A DNA stretch of 64,000 nucleotides from an uncultured Gammaproteobacteria bacterium (GCA_947259915.1 CAMYOC010000014.1:16750-80749), one strand, 5' to 3'. Positions 1 through 10,131 are shown, counted from the stretch's first letter. The notes: generated from the letters alone by a model not told the origin. A program made the numbers and translations.

Positions 1-1010
1 CCGTCTGCAAGGACTTCAGCGCCGGGCGGGTTACTGGCTATCGTCACCTCGGCCCAGTCCGGCTGCAGCGCCACCTCGAGACGCAGCGGATTGCCGCCGC
101 CTTCCACGTCCAGCTCCCGGGCCTCGGTCACGTAACGATCGGCGGCGATCTCGATCCGATAGCGGCCCGGCCGTATCGCAACGTCCGCCAACGGGACCGA
201 CCCAATCTCCTCGCCATCCACCAGCACCCGCGCGCCCTCGACACCCGGCGTGGTGACGAACAAGCGATCCGCCAGGCGCTCTAGACTGCGGCGCAGCGTC
301 TGGTCGCGCTCATCGGTAATCTCGATCTCGTCGGCCAGCGGTTCATATCCATCGAGGCTGGCGTGCAGCGTGTAGGTTCCGGGGCGGATCAGATAGCGAG
401 CACCGACCGGTATGTCGAGACCACCGCTAATCCACATCTTGTTCGGCACCGGGCTGACGATGACTTCCACGGATCTTGCGGTAAACATGAACCAGATCGA
501 CACGGCCAACAGCGCCAGACCGGATGAGATGATCGCGCCGACCAGAGGGAACCGACGGCCCCCCGATCGCGTCCCGGGGCGGGTGCGTTCGAACGCCACC
601 GGCTGGATCGGGACCGGGGTCGCCGGCGAGCTCGCCACCGGTGACGACTCGACCACCAGCGGCGGCACCGTGACCCGATCCTCCGTATCCGGATCGACCC
701 GGATGCTCAGCGCCGACCCATCCAGTTCGAATCGGACCGCGCAGCCGCGGGCCAGGAACAGCTCGCCGCCTTCTATCCAGCGGGACTCGTCCAGCGACGC
801 GCCGTCGAGACGGCCCGCCTGACTGTCCGGACCCGGCTGCAGAAAAAAACGACCGCTGGCAAAACCCAGGAATGCGACGGCACCCGGCCCGTCAGCGCTC
901 AGACGGATGCCTGCAACGCCATCAGCGCCGGTCCCCAGCGGCAGCGGCAGCTGCGCTGCCGCGTACTCACGCCGGCCGTCGATGTCGATGACGGCGATGG
1001 TCGGCTTCAA
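1..1010 (-). CDS. PEGA-repeat membrane protein (partial, C-terminus beyond window)
   Basis: The reading frame starts at a TTG (1010-1008) that overlaps the stop of the kinase gene upstream (TTGA overlap), so translation is probably coupled to it. It runs off the left edge. The first ~115 residues form a compact beta-rich domain that could be FHA-like, but I see no decisive motif. A Ser/Pro/Thr-rich linker and one membrane segment (about residues 150-175) follow. Beyond it are at least three PEGA-type repeats, recognisable by patterns such as RPGTYTLHASLDGYEPL and RPGRYRIEIAADRY. PEGA domains are usually extracytoplasmic and sit beside Ser/Thr kinases, as here. A signalling or envelope-structural role is inferred; the substrate is unknown. 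Confidence 0.75.
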   Translation of the reverse strand, partial: MKPTIAVIDIDGRREYAAAQLPLPLGTGADGVAGIRLSADGPGAVAFLGFASGRFFLQPGPDSQAGRLDGASLDESRWIEGGELFLARGCAVRFELDGSALSIRVDPDTEDRVTVPPLVVESSPVASSPATPVPIQPVAFERTRPGTRSGGRRFPLVGAIISSGLALLAVSIWFMFTARSVEVIVSPVPNKMWISGGLDIPVGARYLIRPGTYTLHASLDGYEPLADEIEITDERDQTLRRSLERLADRLFVTTPGVEGARVLVDGEEIGSVPLADVAIRPGRYRIEIAADRYVTEARELDVEGGGNPLRLEVALQPDWAEVTIASNPPGAEVLAD

Positions 1011-3310
1011 ATGGGCTCCTCACAGCGGATACTCAGGGGTGTCGGATCCGTCCCTGGCCTCAGCTTGAGCTGCTGGCGGACGTCCCGGTAGCCGGCGCGC
1101 GTGCCGACCACCGTGTAGTCGCCAGGCTCGAGCTGCAGCACTTTGCGCTCGAAGCTGCCCAGACGGCCGACCCGGTAGACCACGACTTCGGTGAGGTTAT
1201 CCGACTCGAGCATGACCTGCACGGGCCGCGTGGCTTTCCTGACCAGCGCGTCGAGCGCCGCCACCTGCGCGCGCAGCCGCGCACCGGGTTCGGCGACCCT
1301 TGCTGCGTCGGCCAGCGCCGCGCGGGCACGCTCGACGCCATCCACCGCATAGAGTCGCTCCGGATCCACGAGAAAGGCCTGCAGCCGCTCATCGATCTCC
1401 GCGCGGAGCCGGGTCCGCTGCAAACCCTGGGTGGCCGAAATGACGCTCGCATCGATCGCGAGGATCTGTTGATAGGCCTCGGCTGCCTGGCGCCATTGCT
1501 CCGTCTGTTCCTTCTCCCGGGCGACCTCAGCCAGCGTCTGGACGCGGCTCAGCGTTTTCGCCGCCCGCGCCTCGGCCAGACCGGTGCCGGGTTCGGGCGC
1601 GCCCGGCCGGATGCGCGCCGCCTGGTTGAAGGCCTTGACCGCCGCGTCGTAATTACCTCTCTCGAGCGCGCGGTAGCCGCTCGACATCGACTCGACGAAT
1701 CCGCGTTGCACCAGCGCCGCGTCGACTCGCGCCACAGCGTCAGCCGCTTCCCCCATCTGCGGATCCAGTTCGGCGGCCTGGCGGTAAACGGTGGCCGCAT
1801 CCCGCAACCGACCGCTGGCCTCCAGTCGCTCGCCTTCGCGCATCAGCTGGATCACCCGCTCGATACGCGGTGCCCGCTCCAGACCCCTGCGCGCAACTTC
1901 ATCCTCCGGATCCAGCTTTAGCGCCAGACGGAACTCCTGTTCGGCCAGCGCCCGATCACCGCGGGCCAGCGCCGCCTGGCCGCGGGCGCGCGCGGCAGCC
2001 AGCAACTCACCGCCGCGCCGATCCAGCGCGGCGAGCGTCTGTGCGGCCTCTTGCCAGCCACTCTGCGCCTGCGCGTACGCCGCACTCTGATAGGCCCGAT
2101 CGGCGGCATCGGCTGCGGCCCGTGCATCCGCCAGACCGGAAGCGCCCCATTCCTCCGCACCGCGATCCACCAGGCCTTGTCTTTGCAATATGTAATTGAC
2201 CCGCGTCTCATCGGCGGCCTTCTTGCTGGCGGCGAGCTGTTCGAGGTCCACGACCGGCGTGCTGTCCGGCGCCGGAGGTGCGCTCTCCTGAACAACCGGC
2301 GGCGGTTGTTTTGCTACCTGTCGCGGCAGCACGAACACCACCATTGCGAGTAGCAGGAGCAAGGCTGCAAACGCGGCCCAGATCCACGTCATCGCGCGCG
2401 ATGACGGTGCCTTGTCTGCGACCGGGCGTTTGACCGGAATCGTCGCCAGCGCCTCGACCGGACCCGGCGCGACGGCCGTACGCGGCGCTACGCGGACACT
2501 GGGCGGTACGGTGTAGCCGCGACAGGTCTGCAGCACCGCATCGAGCTGACGGCCGATCTGCTCCATGTCTGACAGACGCGAGCGGGCTTCCCACGTCAGC
2601 AGCCCGCCGACGATCTCCTGCAGCGCGTCCGGCACATCGAAGTTCATCCGTGAGCGCAGCCGCGGCGGCTCCTTGCCCTCCTCCAGCTGCGGCGGAAAAC
2701 CGCTGATCAACTCATGGATCAACACACCCATGGCGAAGGCATCATCCGCCGGCGACGGCGGCAATCCGGCGCGCTGCTCCGGGCTGGCGGACACACGGGA
2801 GCCACCACCGGTGATGCTCAAGGCGGCGCTGGCATCGAGCGCGGCGGCGATGCCAAAATCCAGCAGTCGAGGGCGGCCGCCTGGCTCGAGCAACACATTG
2901 GAGGGCTTCAGATCCCGATGGATCACGCCCTGGGCGTGGGCGTAGGCCAGCGCATCGGTCAGCGGCACCAGCGGCATCAGGATCTCGGCCGGCGCCGCGT
3001 CGCGCAGCTGGCCCAGCTCGCCGCCGTCCACATACTCCATCGAGATAAAGGCGAGTCCGTCGGCCTGATGGAAATCAAACACGCGCACGATCCCCGGATG
3101 CAGCAGCCGTCGCGCCTGCCGGCACTCGTGACGCATCAGATCGATCATGCCGGTGTCGGCGAGCAATCGTGGCTGCAGGATCTTCAGCGCCAGGTCACCA
3201 CCGAGCTCGGCATCGCGGGCCAGCCAGACCTGCCCCATACCGCCGCGACCGAGAAGCCGCAGCAGTTCGAATCGTGCAGCCAGCTGCTGACCCGGAGACG
3301 GCTCCGTCAT
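1007..3310 (-). CDS. Membrane Ser/Thr protein kinase with TPR-like region and C-terminal PEGA domain
   Basis: A Hanks-type kinase of 767 residues. Visible motifs: glycine loop LGRGGMGQV (20-28), Lys43, catalytic HRDLKPSN (131-138), DFG (151-153) and an SPE in place of APE (176-178). One membrane helix lies at about 308-330. After it come about 350 residues of Ala/Arg/Glu-rich helical repeats resembling TPRs, then a PEGA-type domain at the C-terminus (PGDYTVVGTRAGYRD). The domain order suggests a cytoplasmic kinase with a periplasmic sensing half. I chose the ATG at 3310 because it overlaps the upstream stop (ATGA) and begins just before the kinase fold; a longer frame to 3418 would add 36 atypical residues. 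It is the third gene of a four-gene minus-strand operon. Confidence 0.9.
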   Translation of the reverse strand: MTEPSPGQQLAARFELLRLLGRGGMGQVWLARDAELGGDLALKILQPRLLADTGMIDLMRHECRQARRLLHPGIVRVFDFHQADGLAFISMEYVDGGELGQLRDAAPAEILMPLVPLTDALAYAHAQGVIHRDLKPSNVLLEPGGRPRLLDFGIAAALDASAALSITGGGSRVSASPEQRAGLPPSPADDAFAMGVLIHELISGFPPQLEEGKEPPRLRSRMNFDVPDALQEIVGGLLTWEARSRLSDMEQIGRQLDAVLQTCRGYTVPPSVRVAPRTAVAPGPVEALATIPVKRPVADKAPSSRAMTWIWAAFAALLLLLAMVVFVLPRQVAKQPPPVVQESAPPAPDSTPVVDLEQLAASKKAADETRVNYILQRQGLVDRGAEEWGASGLADARAAADAADRAYQSAAYAQAQSGWQEAAQTLAALDRRGGELLAAARARGQAALARGDRALAEQEFRLALKLDPEDEVARRGLERAPRIERVIQLMREGERLEASGRLRDAATVYRQAAELDPQMGEAADAVARVDAALVQRGFVESMSSGYRALERGNYDAAVKAFNQAARIRPGAPEPGTGLAEARAAKTLSRVQTLAEVAREKEQTEQWRQAAEAYQQILAIDASVISATQGLQRTRLRAEIDERLQAFLVDPERLYAVDGVERARAALADAARVAEPGARLRAQVAALDALVRKATRPVQVMLESDNLTEVVVYRVGRLGSFERKVLQLEPGDYTVVGTRAGYRDVRQQLKLRPGTDPTPLSIRCEEPI

Positions 3311-4554
3311 TGATCCGTCAGCACGTCCTCGGCGGAAGGACCGGCCGGGATCGAAGGATCGGGCGGCAATTCGAAGCCGGTCTCGGCCTGGTAGATCTCG
3401 CGCATCAGCCGCTTCCACTCCGCATATTGGGTCGCGGCGGTACCCTCGAGACGACGCGTCTCGCCGGCCACCTGCACCACCGCCGGCTCGATGTCCTGGC
3501 CAAAGGAAGCGCTCAGCTCCTTGATCGTCTCTGACTGCATCTTCGCCTGCTGACCCAGCTGCATCCCCGAGCTGAACAGCTGCACGCCACCGATCAACAT
3601 CGCGCTGGAACCCACCTCGTTGGCGGTATTGCTGCCCTGTGAATCGAGTACCACGGAGCCGACCACCGCCATCGCGCCGACCACCTTGCGCCAGCGTGCC
3701 GCGCTCTGCAGCTCTCTCAGCGTGACGATTTCATCGTAGGTGTATTGGCGCCATTCGTCATACGGCTGCTCCATGCGCCGGGAGAAGTCCGCATAGTGCT
3801 CGTTGAGGGTATCGACAAAGATGTAGTCGCGCTCACGGACCGCATCGACACGCGCCAGCATCGGATCGCCCTCGGCCGGCAACCGCGCGACGGAGAGACG
3901 GCCGTAACGATCTTCTTCCAGATAGCCGTCAAAGGCCGCCGAAGAGACATCCCTGGCGAAACGCAGTTCCGCGACCCGCTCGATCTCTATTAACCGGGCA
4001 TCGTCCATCTCACGACGCAGCTGGATCAGATCGTTGGCGATCTCGTTGTAGACGTTTTGAAACGGGTCGCGGTCCAGCACTTCGCTGTCGGAATAGCTGG
4101 CGGCGTCCGTCGTCCCTGCGTATTCCTGCTGCAGCCACACGCGGTTGGTGGCATCCGCTGCGGTCACGGCCATACGCAGCCGCGCACCGGTTGACTCGAT
4201 AATGCGGCCGGAAATCTGCAACTCGGCGCCGACGCGCGGCCCGGGGACCACGCGCACCGGGCCCCACAACGCGGTCCGCTCGAGCGTGTCGCGCAGATGG
4301 AAGGCGACATACCGGGCCTCGGCCTCGCGGACTTCTTTCGGTACCTGAAATTCGTCCTCGCCCGCGGTCCCGTCCTCATTGATTCCGGGATCAAACTCGA
4401 CGATGGTGATTTCCAGACGCCGGTCGTCCGGGATCTCGGTAGCGGCGCTAATCACCGGCACATAGGTCACCGGGCGCGTCTCGCTCACGGTGCACGCGCC
4501 AAGCAGCCACAGCGGCAACAACAGGCAAATCAGTTTGTGAGCTCGCGTCATCAT
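3307..4554 (-). CDS. Conserved hypothetical lipoprotein in kinase/PEGA operon
   Basis: A 415-residue protein with a clear lipoprotein signal: a basic start, a hydrophobic stretch and the lipobox LLGAC (Cys21). The mature part is mixed alpha/beta, with a short hydrophobic Gly/Ala/Val-rich stretch around residues 285-330 and a Pro-rich C-terminus. Two ATG codons stand in tandem at 4554 and 4551; either could be used. The stop overlaps the kinase start (ATGA), so the two are probably co-translated. I do not recognise a named family. Co-occurrence with a PEGA kinase suggests it is an envelope partner, but that is inference. Confidence 0.75.
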   Translation of the reverse strand: MMTRAHKLICLLLPLWLLGACTVSETRPVTYVPVISAATEIPDDRRLEITIVEFDPGINEDGTAGEDEFQVPKEVREAEARYVAFHLRDTLERTALWGPVRVVPGPRVGAELQISGRIIESTGARLRMAVTAADATNRVWLQQEYAGTTDAASYSDSEVLDRDPFQNVYNEIANDLIQLRREMDDARLIEIERVAELRFARDVSSAAFDGYLEEDRYGRLSVARLPAEGDPMLARVDAVRERDYIFVDTLNEHYADFSRRMEQPYDEWRQYTYDEIVTLRELQSAARWRKVVGAMAVVGSVVLDSQGSNTANEVGSSAMLIGGVQLFSSGMQLGQQAKMQSETIKELSASFGQDIEPAVVQVAGETRRLEGTAATQYAEWKRLMREIYQAETGFELPPDPSIPAGPSAEDVLTDQ

Positions 4555-4560
4555 CGCCGC

Positions 4561-5628
4561 CTAATTGCCGAGACTCCGCTTGTACTGACGATATTCATCC
4601 CACAATTTCTCGCGCAGCGCCGGATCGGTCTCCGATTCCGCCGCCTCGCGCAGCTGGCGCGCGACGATATCGTCGTCACTGCCGCTGCCAACGTCCGCTG
4701 GCGCCGTGGACGCGCCCTGGCCGCCGCTGCCGCCGACCGCTCCGCCCGCTGACCCGGAGCCGCCTTGCCCGCCAGTCTGAGGGCCACCGGAACCACCGGG
4801 TCCGTCACCCTCGGTTGCGGACGGATAACCGTAACCCGACCCTCCCGGGGTAGTGCCGGTGCCGGCTGCGGTGCCGGTACCCCGGTCCCCGGCGTTGCGC
4901 TCGGCTATCTTTATCTGTTCTTCAGACATCTCGGTACCGAAGCCCTCCAAAGATCGGGCGAATTCGCGATCCAGCTCCGATAACGATCGGCCTGTCCCGC
5001 TGCCGCTGCCACCAGCAACGCCCGGGTACGATCCCTGACCACTGCCACCGGTTGCGGCGCCTTCACCGCCGGTGCTCCCGGCCGCGCCGCCGCTGCTGCC
5101 AGGCACGCCCGCAACACCCTGCCCGCCGGCATTGGGTCCGGTCCCGCTGTCTGTCCCGGTCCCCGCGCCTCCGGCCCCGTCTGGCGTACCCTCGACCTGT
5201 CCGGCACCCTGCCCGACGCCTTCTCCGGCCTGTTGGCCGGCCTCCGGGCCCTGACCGCTTCCGCTTTGCTCACCTTGACCCGGGATGCCCTCAGCATCGC
5301 CGGCGCCCTGTCCAGACCCCTCGTTGGACCCCTCGCCAGACCCTTGGCCGGATTGCTGACCTGCGGGCTGGCCAGTTTGCTGGCCGGCGTCGGTGCCTTC
5401 ACCCGAGTTTTCGCTCGAGCCCTGGCCCTGGTTGCTGCCCTGGTTTTGGCCTGCGCCGGATTCATCCGATGTCTGGCTGCCGGACGCTGTCGGGGAACCG
5501 GCCGGCGGCATCCCCACCGGCGACGAGGGTGACTCCTCCTCCTCAACCGCGGGTGCGCCACCACAGCCCACCGCTACAGCCAGCACGGCAGCAGCGAAGA
5601 CGGCGATCGGCAGACGGGTAACAATCAT
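4561..5628 (-). CDS. Low-complexity Gly/Ser/Gln-rich lipoprotein
   Basis: A 355-residue secreted protein. The start has a signal sequence ending in a lipobox-like LAVAVGC (Cys22), followed by an acidic EEEE patch. Residues ~35-310 are almost entirely Gly, Ser, Gln, Thr, Ala and Asn in irregular short repeats (variants of GSGQG, AGQQ and GEG). The last ~40 residues change to a charged helix (for example REAAESETDPALREKLWDE). It is the first gene of the operon, seven bases before the lipoprotein gene. The composition suggests a flexible, hydrophilic surface linker or adhesin-like spacer. The opposite strand also reads open here because of the base composition, but this frame has the signal peptide and the operon fit. 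Confidence 0.7.
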   Translation of the reverse strand: MIVTRLPIAVFAAAVLAVAVGCGGAPAVEEEESPSSPVGMPPAGSPTASGSQTSDESGAGQNQGSNQGQGSSENSGEGTDAGQQTGQPAGQQSGQGSGEGSNEGSGQGAGDAEGIPGQGEQSGSGQGPEAGQQAGEGVGQGAGQVEGTPDGAGGAGTGTDSGTGPNAGGQGVAGVPGSSGGAAGSTGGEGAATGGSGQGSYPGVAGGSGSGTGRSLSELDREFARSLEGFGTEMSEEQIKIAERNAGDRGTGTAAGTGTTPGGSGYGYPSATEGDGPGGSGGPQTGGQGGSGSAGGAVGGSGGQGASTAPADVGSGSDDDIVARQLREAAESETDPALREKLWDEYRQYKRSLGN

Positions 5629-5774
5629 GGTTCGGGCTCTGGGGTCTCGCGGTCATGGCCGCCTGCGGGGACCGCGCAGCCCCATAAAGTTGGATAAAAA
5701 CAGCGGCTTCAGGTTCCCTGAATATACCCTTTTCAGACACCCCAGTCAGGCCGATTTTGGCCCTCTACCGCCTA

Positions 5775-8700
5775 TCATGCGGGTAGCTGGCGCCGGTGAT
5801 AGAGCAGGAAAAGCACCGGGATCACCAGCAGCGACAGCAACAGCAGGCTGAGTACCCCGCCGACCATCGGCGCGGCGATCCGGCGGGTCAGCTCGGTCCC
5901 GGCGCCGCTGCCGAGCATCACCGGCAGCAGACCCACCAGGGTGGCCGTGACCGTCATCAGTACCGGACGCAGCCGCAACAGCGCACCGCGCCGGACCGCG
6001 TCGAGCAATTCGACGCGCCCGACCGGACCCGCAGCCCGGGCCGTCTCGAGAGACTGACGGAGATAGACCAGCATCACGACACCGACTTCCACGGCCATAC
6101 CCGCCAGCGCGATAAAGCCCACACCCACCGCCACCGAGACCCGGAAGTCCAGTAGCCACAGCAGCCACAAACCGCCGATCAGGGACATGGGCAGCGTACC
6201 CAGCACGATCAGCACCTCGCCAAAACGTCGCAGCTGCAGATAGAGCAACAGCACGATAATAGACAGCGTCAGCGGCACCAGCAGCCCGAGACGGGCCCGC
6301 GCCCGCTCCAGGTATTCGTACTGGCCGGACCAGGTGATGCTGTAACCGGCGGGGATCTCCACCGCGGCGGCCACCGCCTGCCGCGCCGCCTCCACATAGG
6401 CGCCCAGGTCCCGATCGCTGATGTCGACAAAGACCCAGCCGGCCGGGCGCGCGTTCTCGCTGCGGATCATGCCGGGCCCTTCCTCGACCCGGATCTCTGC
6501 CACATCGCCGAGCGCGATCCAGGCGCCAGACGGTGTGCTTAGCGGCAGGTTGCGCAGCCGTTCGGGGCTGTCGCGCAAATCGGCGTAAAAACGCAAACGG
6601 ATGGGGTAGCGCTCGCGCCCCTCGACCGAAGTGCTGATGGCCATCCCGCCGACGCCAAGCGCCACGACCTGCTGCAGATCACTTACGCTCAGTCCGAAAC
6701 GCGCGGCGGCGACGCGATCCACGTCCACGGTGATATAGCGCCCGCCTAACACACGCTCTGCGTAAACCGAGCGGGTACCGTTGACACCGGCGATCACCGC
6801 CTCGATACGCGTGCCCACGTCCTGGATCACGCCCAGATCCGGTCCGGAGATCTTGATCCCCAGCGGCGTACGGATACCGGTGGCGAGCATGTCGATGCGG
6901 GTCTTGATCGGCATCACCCAGGCGTTGGCCAGACCCGGCAACTGCACTCGCCGGTCGAGCTCGGCGCGGATGTCGTCCAGCGTGATGCCGGGACGCCATT
7001 GCGCTTTCGGTTTGAGCTGGATCACCGTCTCGATCATGGTCAACGGCGCCGGATCGGTGGCGGTATCGGCGCGGCCCGCTTTGCCGAATACGCTCTTTAC
7101 TTCAGGCACGGTGCGGATCAGGCGGTCGGTCTGTTGCAACAGCTGGCGCGCCTCGCCGGCCGAGATGCCCGGCAGCGTGGTCGGCATATACATCAGATCG
7201 CCCTCGTCCAGATCCGGCATGAACTCGGTGCCGAGACGGCTGGCGGGCCACAAGCTAGCCAGCAACAACAACAAAGCCAGCAACAGGGTGGCCCAGGGAA
7301 AGCGCAGCACCGTATCGATCACCGGACGATAGGCCCGGGTCGCCGCCCGGTTGATCGGGTTGCGCGACTCCGGCCGGATACGGCCGCGGACAAAGTAACC
7401 CATCAACACAGGCACCAGCGTGATCGCCAGCAGCGCCGCTGCGGCCATGGCAAAGGTCTTGGTGTAGGCGAGCGGCGAGAACAACCGCCCCTCCTGAGCC
7501 TGCAGTGCGAACACCGGCAGAAAACTCACCGTGATCACCAGCAGCGAGAAAAAGATGGGTGGACCGACTTCGACGGCCGAACGCGCCACCGCCTGCCAGC
7601 GGTCCGTCGGCACATCACCGGATTCGAGATGCTTGTGCAGGTTTTCCACCATGACGATGGCAGCATCGACCATCACGCCGATGGCGATGGCGATGCCGCT
7701 CAGCGACATGATGTTGGCGTTGATACCCATCGCATTCATCGCGATAAATGCCATCAACACGCCCAACGGCAGGCTGATCACTGCCACCATGGTCGAACGC
7801 AGATGGAACAGAAACAGCGCGCAGACCAGCGCCACCAGCAGCAGTTCCTGGACCAGCTTGCTGCGCAGACTGTCCTGGGCCCGCATGATCAGATCGGAAC
7901 GGTCATAGACCACGACCAGTTCAACACCGGGCGGCAATCCGCTTGCCAATTCGTCGAGACGGGCGCGCACCGCTGCGATCACATCGGTGGCGTTCTCGCC
8001 CCAGCGCATGACCACGATGCCGCCGACCGCCTCACCCTCGCCATCGAGATCCGCGATCCCGCGCCGGGACGCCGACCCGAAACGGACCTCGGCCACATCG
8101 CCGAGCAGCACCGGCACGCCACCGGTGGCGAGCGACAGCGGCAGCGCGCGCAGCTCTTCCAGGCTCTTGATATAACCGGTCGCGCGAACCATGTACTCGG
8201 CTTCACCCAGCTCGATCACCGAACCGCCAACCTCGCGATTACCGGCCGTCACCGCCTCGCGCACCATGTTCAGTGACACGCCCCAGGTGCGCATGCGTTG
8301 TGGATCGAGCACGATCTCGTACTGGCGCACCATGCCGCCGACGCTCGCGACCTCGGCCACGCCCGGCAGTGACTGCAATTCGTATTTGAGGAACCAGTCC
8401 TGGAGACTGCGCAGCTCGGCGATGTCCTGTTGCCCGCTGCGGTCCACGAGCGCGTACTGGAACACCCAGCCGACCCCGGTCGCATCCGGGCCCAGCGCCG
8501 GCTTCACTTCCGCCGGTAGTAGCGCGGCAGCCTGATTCAGATATTCCAGCACCCGGCTGCGCGCCCAATAGAGGTCGGTGCCGTCTTCGAACAGCACGTA
8601 GACAAAGGAATCGCCAAAAAAGGAATAACCGCGGACCGTCGTGGCGCCGGGCACTGCCAGCATTGAAGTGGCGAGCGGATAAGTGATCTGATCCTCGACC

Positions 8701-8879
8701 ACACCCGGCGCCTGACCGGGAAAATTTGTGCGGATGATGACCTGAACGTCGGACAAATCCGGGATCGCGTCCACCGGCGTCTGCCGCAGGCTGACCACGC
8801 CCCAGGCTGTCGTCAGCAGCGCCAACAACAGCACCACGACACGGTTGCGCACCGACCAGAGAATGATGGCCTTGATCAT
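5775..8879 (-). CDS. cusA: Cu(I)/Ag(I) efflux RND inner-membrane pump CusA
   Basis: A 1034-residue heavy-metal-efflux RND pump that exports monovalent copper or silver using proton flow. The sequence follows E. coli CusA closely in the porter region (DLMYMPTTLPGISA, TATDPAPLTMIET, TRIDMLATGI). It keeps all three methionines that line the CusA metal path, in the motifs YMP, LTMIE and IDM. About 12 membrane segments are visible in two halves. I chose the ATG at 8879 because a GGAGG sits just upstream, overlapping the cusB stop; a frame to 8939 would add 20 unlike residues. It is the last gene of the cusC-cusB-cusA operon, and no terminator was seen after it. Confidence 0.95.
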   Translation of the reverse strand: MIKAIILWSVRNRVVVLLLALLTTAWGVVSLRQTPVDAIPDLSDVQVIIRTNFPGQAPGVVEDQITYPLATSMLAVPGATTVRGYSFFGDSFVYVLFEDGTDLYWARSRVLEYLNQAAALLPAEVKPALGPDATGVGWVFQYALVDRSGQQDIAELRSLQDWFLKYELQSLPGVAEVASVGGMVRQYEIVLDPQRMRTWGVSLNMVREAVTAGNREVGGSVIELGEAEYMVRATGYIKSLEELRALPLSLATGGVPVLLGDVAEVRFGSASRRGIADLDGEGEAVGGIVVMRWGENATDVIAAVRARLDELASGLPPGVELVVVYDRSDLIMRAQDSLRSKLVQELLLVALVCALFLFHLRSTMVAVISLPLGVLMAFIAMNAMGINANIMSLSGIAIAIGVMVDAAIVMVENLHKHLESGDVPTDRWQAVARSAVEVGPPIFFSLLVITVSFLPVFALQAQEGRLFSPLAYTKTFAMAAAALLAITLVPVLMGYFVRGRIRPESRNPINRAATRAYRPVIDTVLRFPWATLLLALLLLLASLWPASRLGTEFMPDLDEGDLMYMPTTLPGISAGEARQLLQQTDRLIRTVPEVKSVFGKAGRADTATDPAPLTMIETVIQLKPKAQWRPGITLDDIRAELDRRVQLPGLANAWVMPIKTRIDMLATGIRTPLGIKISGPDLGVIQDVGTRIEAVIAGVNGTRSVYAERVLGGRYITVDVDRVAAARFGLSVSDLQQVVALGVGGMAISTSVEGRERYPIRLRFYADLRDSPERLRNLPLSTPSGAWIALGDVAEIRVEEGPGMIRSENARPAGWVFVDISDRDLGAYVEAARQAVAAAVEIPAGYSITWSGQYEYLERARARLGLLVPLTLSIIVLLLYLQLRRFGEVLIVLGTLPMSLIGGLWLLWLLDFRVSVAVGVGFIALAGMAVEVGVVMLVYLRQSLETARAAGPVGRVELLDAVRRGALLRLRPVLMTVTATLVGLLPVMLGSGAGTELTRRIAAPMVGGVLSLLLLSLLVIPVLFLLYHRRQLPA

Positions 8880-8889
8880 GCCTGACCTC

Positions 8890-10131
8890 CTAGTGCCGGT
8901 GTTCGCCGGCTGCCGATGTGTCGTCTTCACTGCTGACACGACGCAGCTCGCTGCGCAGGCTAGCCTCCGAATCCAGCATGAACTGGCCAGATACGACCAC
9001 GTTCTCGCCCGGCGCCAGACCGTCGCTGATCGCGGCCATCTGCCCAGACTCGTAGGCCACCGTCACCGCACGTGGCTGGAATTGATTGCCGCCGGCATCG
9101 ACGATGACGCGGGTGTCGCGGCTGGTGCGGATCAGCGCTTCGCGCGGCACCTGGAGCACCGGCCCCACGTCACGCTCACTGACCCTGACGGTGGCGAAAC
9201 TGTTGGGCTTGAGTCGCCCCTCCGGATTGGCAAAGGACAAGCGGATGCGCACCGCACGGGTGACCGGATCGGCCTCCGGGTAGACGTAAGCCAGCTCGCC
9301 GCGCAGGGCGGGTGCCTCGCTCTGATCCAGAGTCACCGTCGCAGGCAATCCCGGCGCCAGCCAGCCGGCCTGACGGGTCAACACGTCGGCTTCTATCCAG
9401 ACCTGTTCCAGATCCGCCATCACCACCATGTCGGTGTCCGGCCGCACATGCATGCCCTCGCGCGCGTCGAGTTTGATCACGACGCCATCCATGTTGCTGC
9501 GGAAAACGATATAACCATCCACCTTGCGCTCCCTGCGCAGGCGTTCGATCTCCGTTTTGCTGATGCCCAGCGCACGCAGGCGATTTTCTGACGCGGTGAC
9601 CAGCGCATCGCCACCCATGCGCAGGGCCTGAAGAAATTCCTGCTGGGCCGATTCGAGCAAGGGCGAGAACAGCTCCACCAGCGGCTGGCCTTTGCTAACC
9701 CGGTCGCCAACCGAACTGACATGGACACGCTGCACCCAGCCCTCGGCGCGGGCATGGATGTGCCGTACCCGGCTCTCGTCGTAGGCGACCTGGCCGACCG
9801 CGTCGACTACCCGCGGCAGCGGCTCGAGCACGACGGGTGCGACACGCACACCGAGGTTGTTGCGGACCTCCGCGCTGACACGGACAGTCGTCATCGCGTC
9901 GTCGGACGGCTCCTGTTGGCGCCGCACCAGATCCATGCCGCAAATCGGGCAGCTACCGGGTTCATCCGAGGTCACCTGGGGATGCATGGGACACACGTAG
10001 CCGGGCTGGGCGTGAGCCAGCGCATGGTCCTGGACGGACTCGGCCGCGGGTGTGCGGATTTCAGGGTCGCAGGCACCGAGACCGGTCAGGATCAGCGCCG
10101 CGGCCGCGAGCATCAGGTAAGAACGCGTCAT
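8890..10131 (-). CDS. cusB: Copper efflux periplasmic adaptor CusB with heavy-metal-binding domain
   Basis: A membrane-fusion adaptor of 413 residues linking the CusA pump to the outer-membrane channel. It has a lipobox (LGAC, Cys21), so it is probably a lipoprotein. A heavy-metal-binding YHS-like domain follows at about 45-69 (YVCPMHPQ, then CPICGMDL), then the biotinyl-lipoyl and beta-barrel regions (for example GWVQRVHVSSVGDRVSKGQPL). The start ATG overlaps the cusC stop (ATGA) and the stop lies 10 bases before cusA. The built-in metal-binding domain may take the place of a separate CusF chaperone, which I do not see here. Confidence 0.93.
   Translation of the reverse strand: MTRSYLMLAAAALILTGLGACDPEIRTPAAESVQDHALAHAQPGYVCPMHPQVTSDEPGSCPICGMDLVRRQQEPSDDAMTTVRVSAEVRNNLGVRVAPVVLEPLPRVVDAVGQVAYDESRVRHIHARAEGWVQRVHVSSVGDRVSKGQPLVELFSPLLESAQQEFLQALRMGGDALVTASENRLRALGISKTEIERLRRERKVDGYIVFRSNMDGVVIKLDAREGMHVRPDTDMVVMADLEQVWIEADVLTRQAGWLAPGLPATVTLDQSEAPALRGELAYVYPEADPVTRAVRIRLSFANPEGRLKPNSFATVRVSERDVGPVLQVPREALIRTSRDTRVIVDAGGNQFQPRAVTVAYESGQMAAISDGLAPGENVVVSGQFMLDSEASLRSELRRVSSEDDTSAAGEHRH

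Noticed and set aside
6999..8276. Plus-strand frame of 425 codons opposite cusA
   Set aside because: His/Gln/Arg-rich shadow of the conserved cusA gene.
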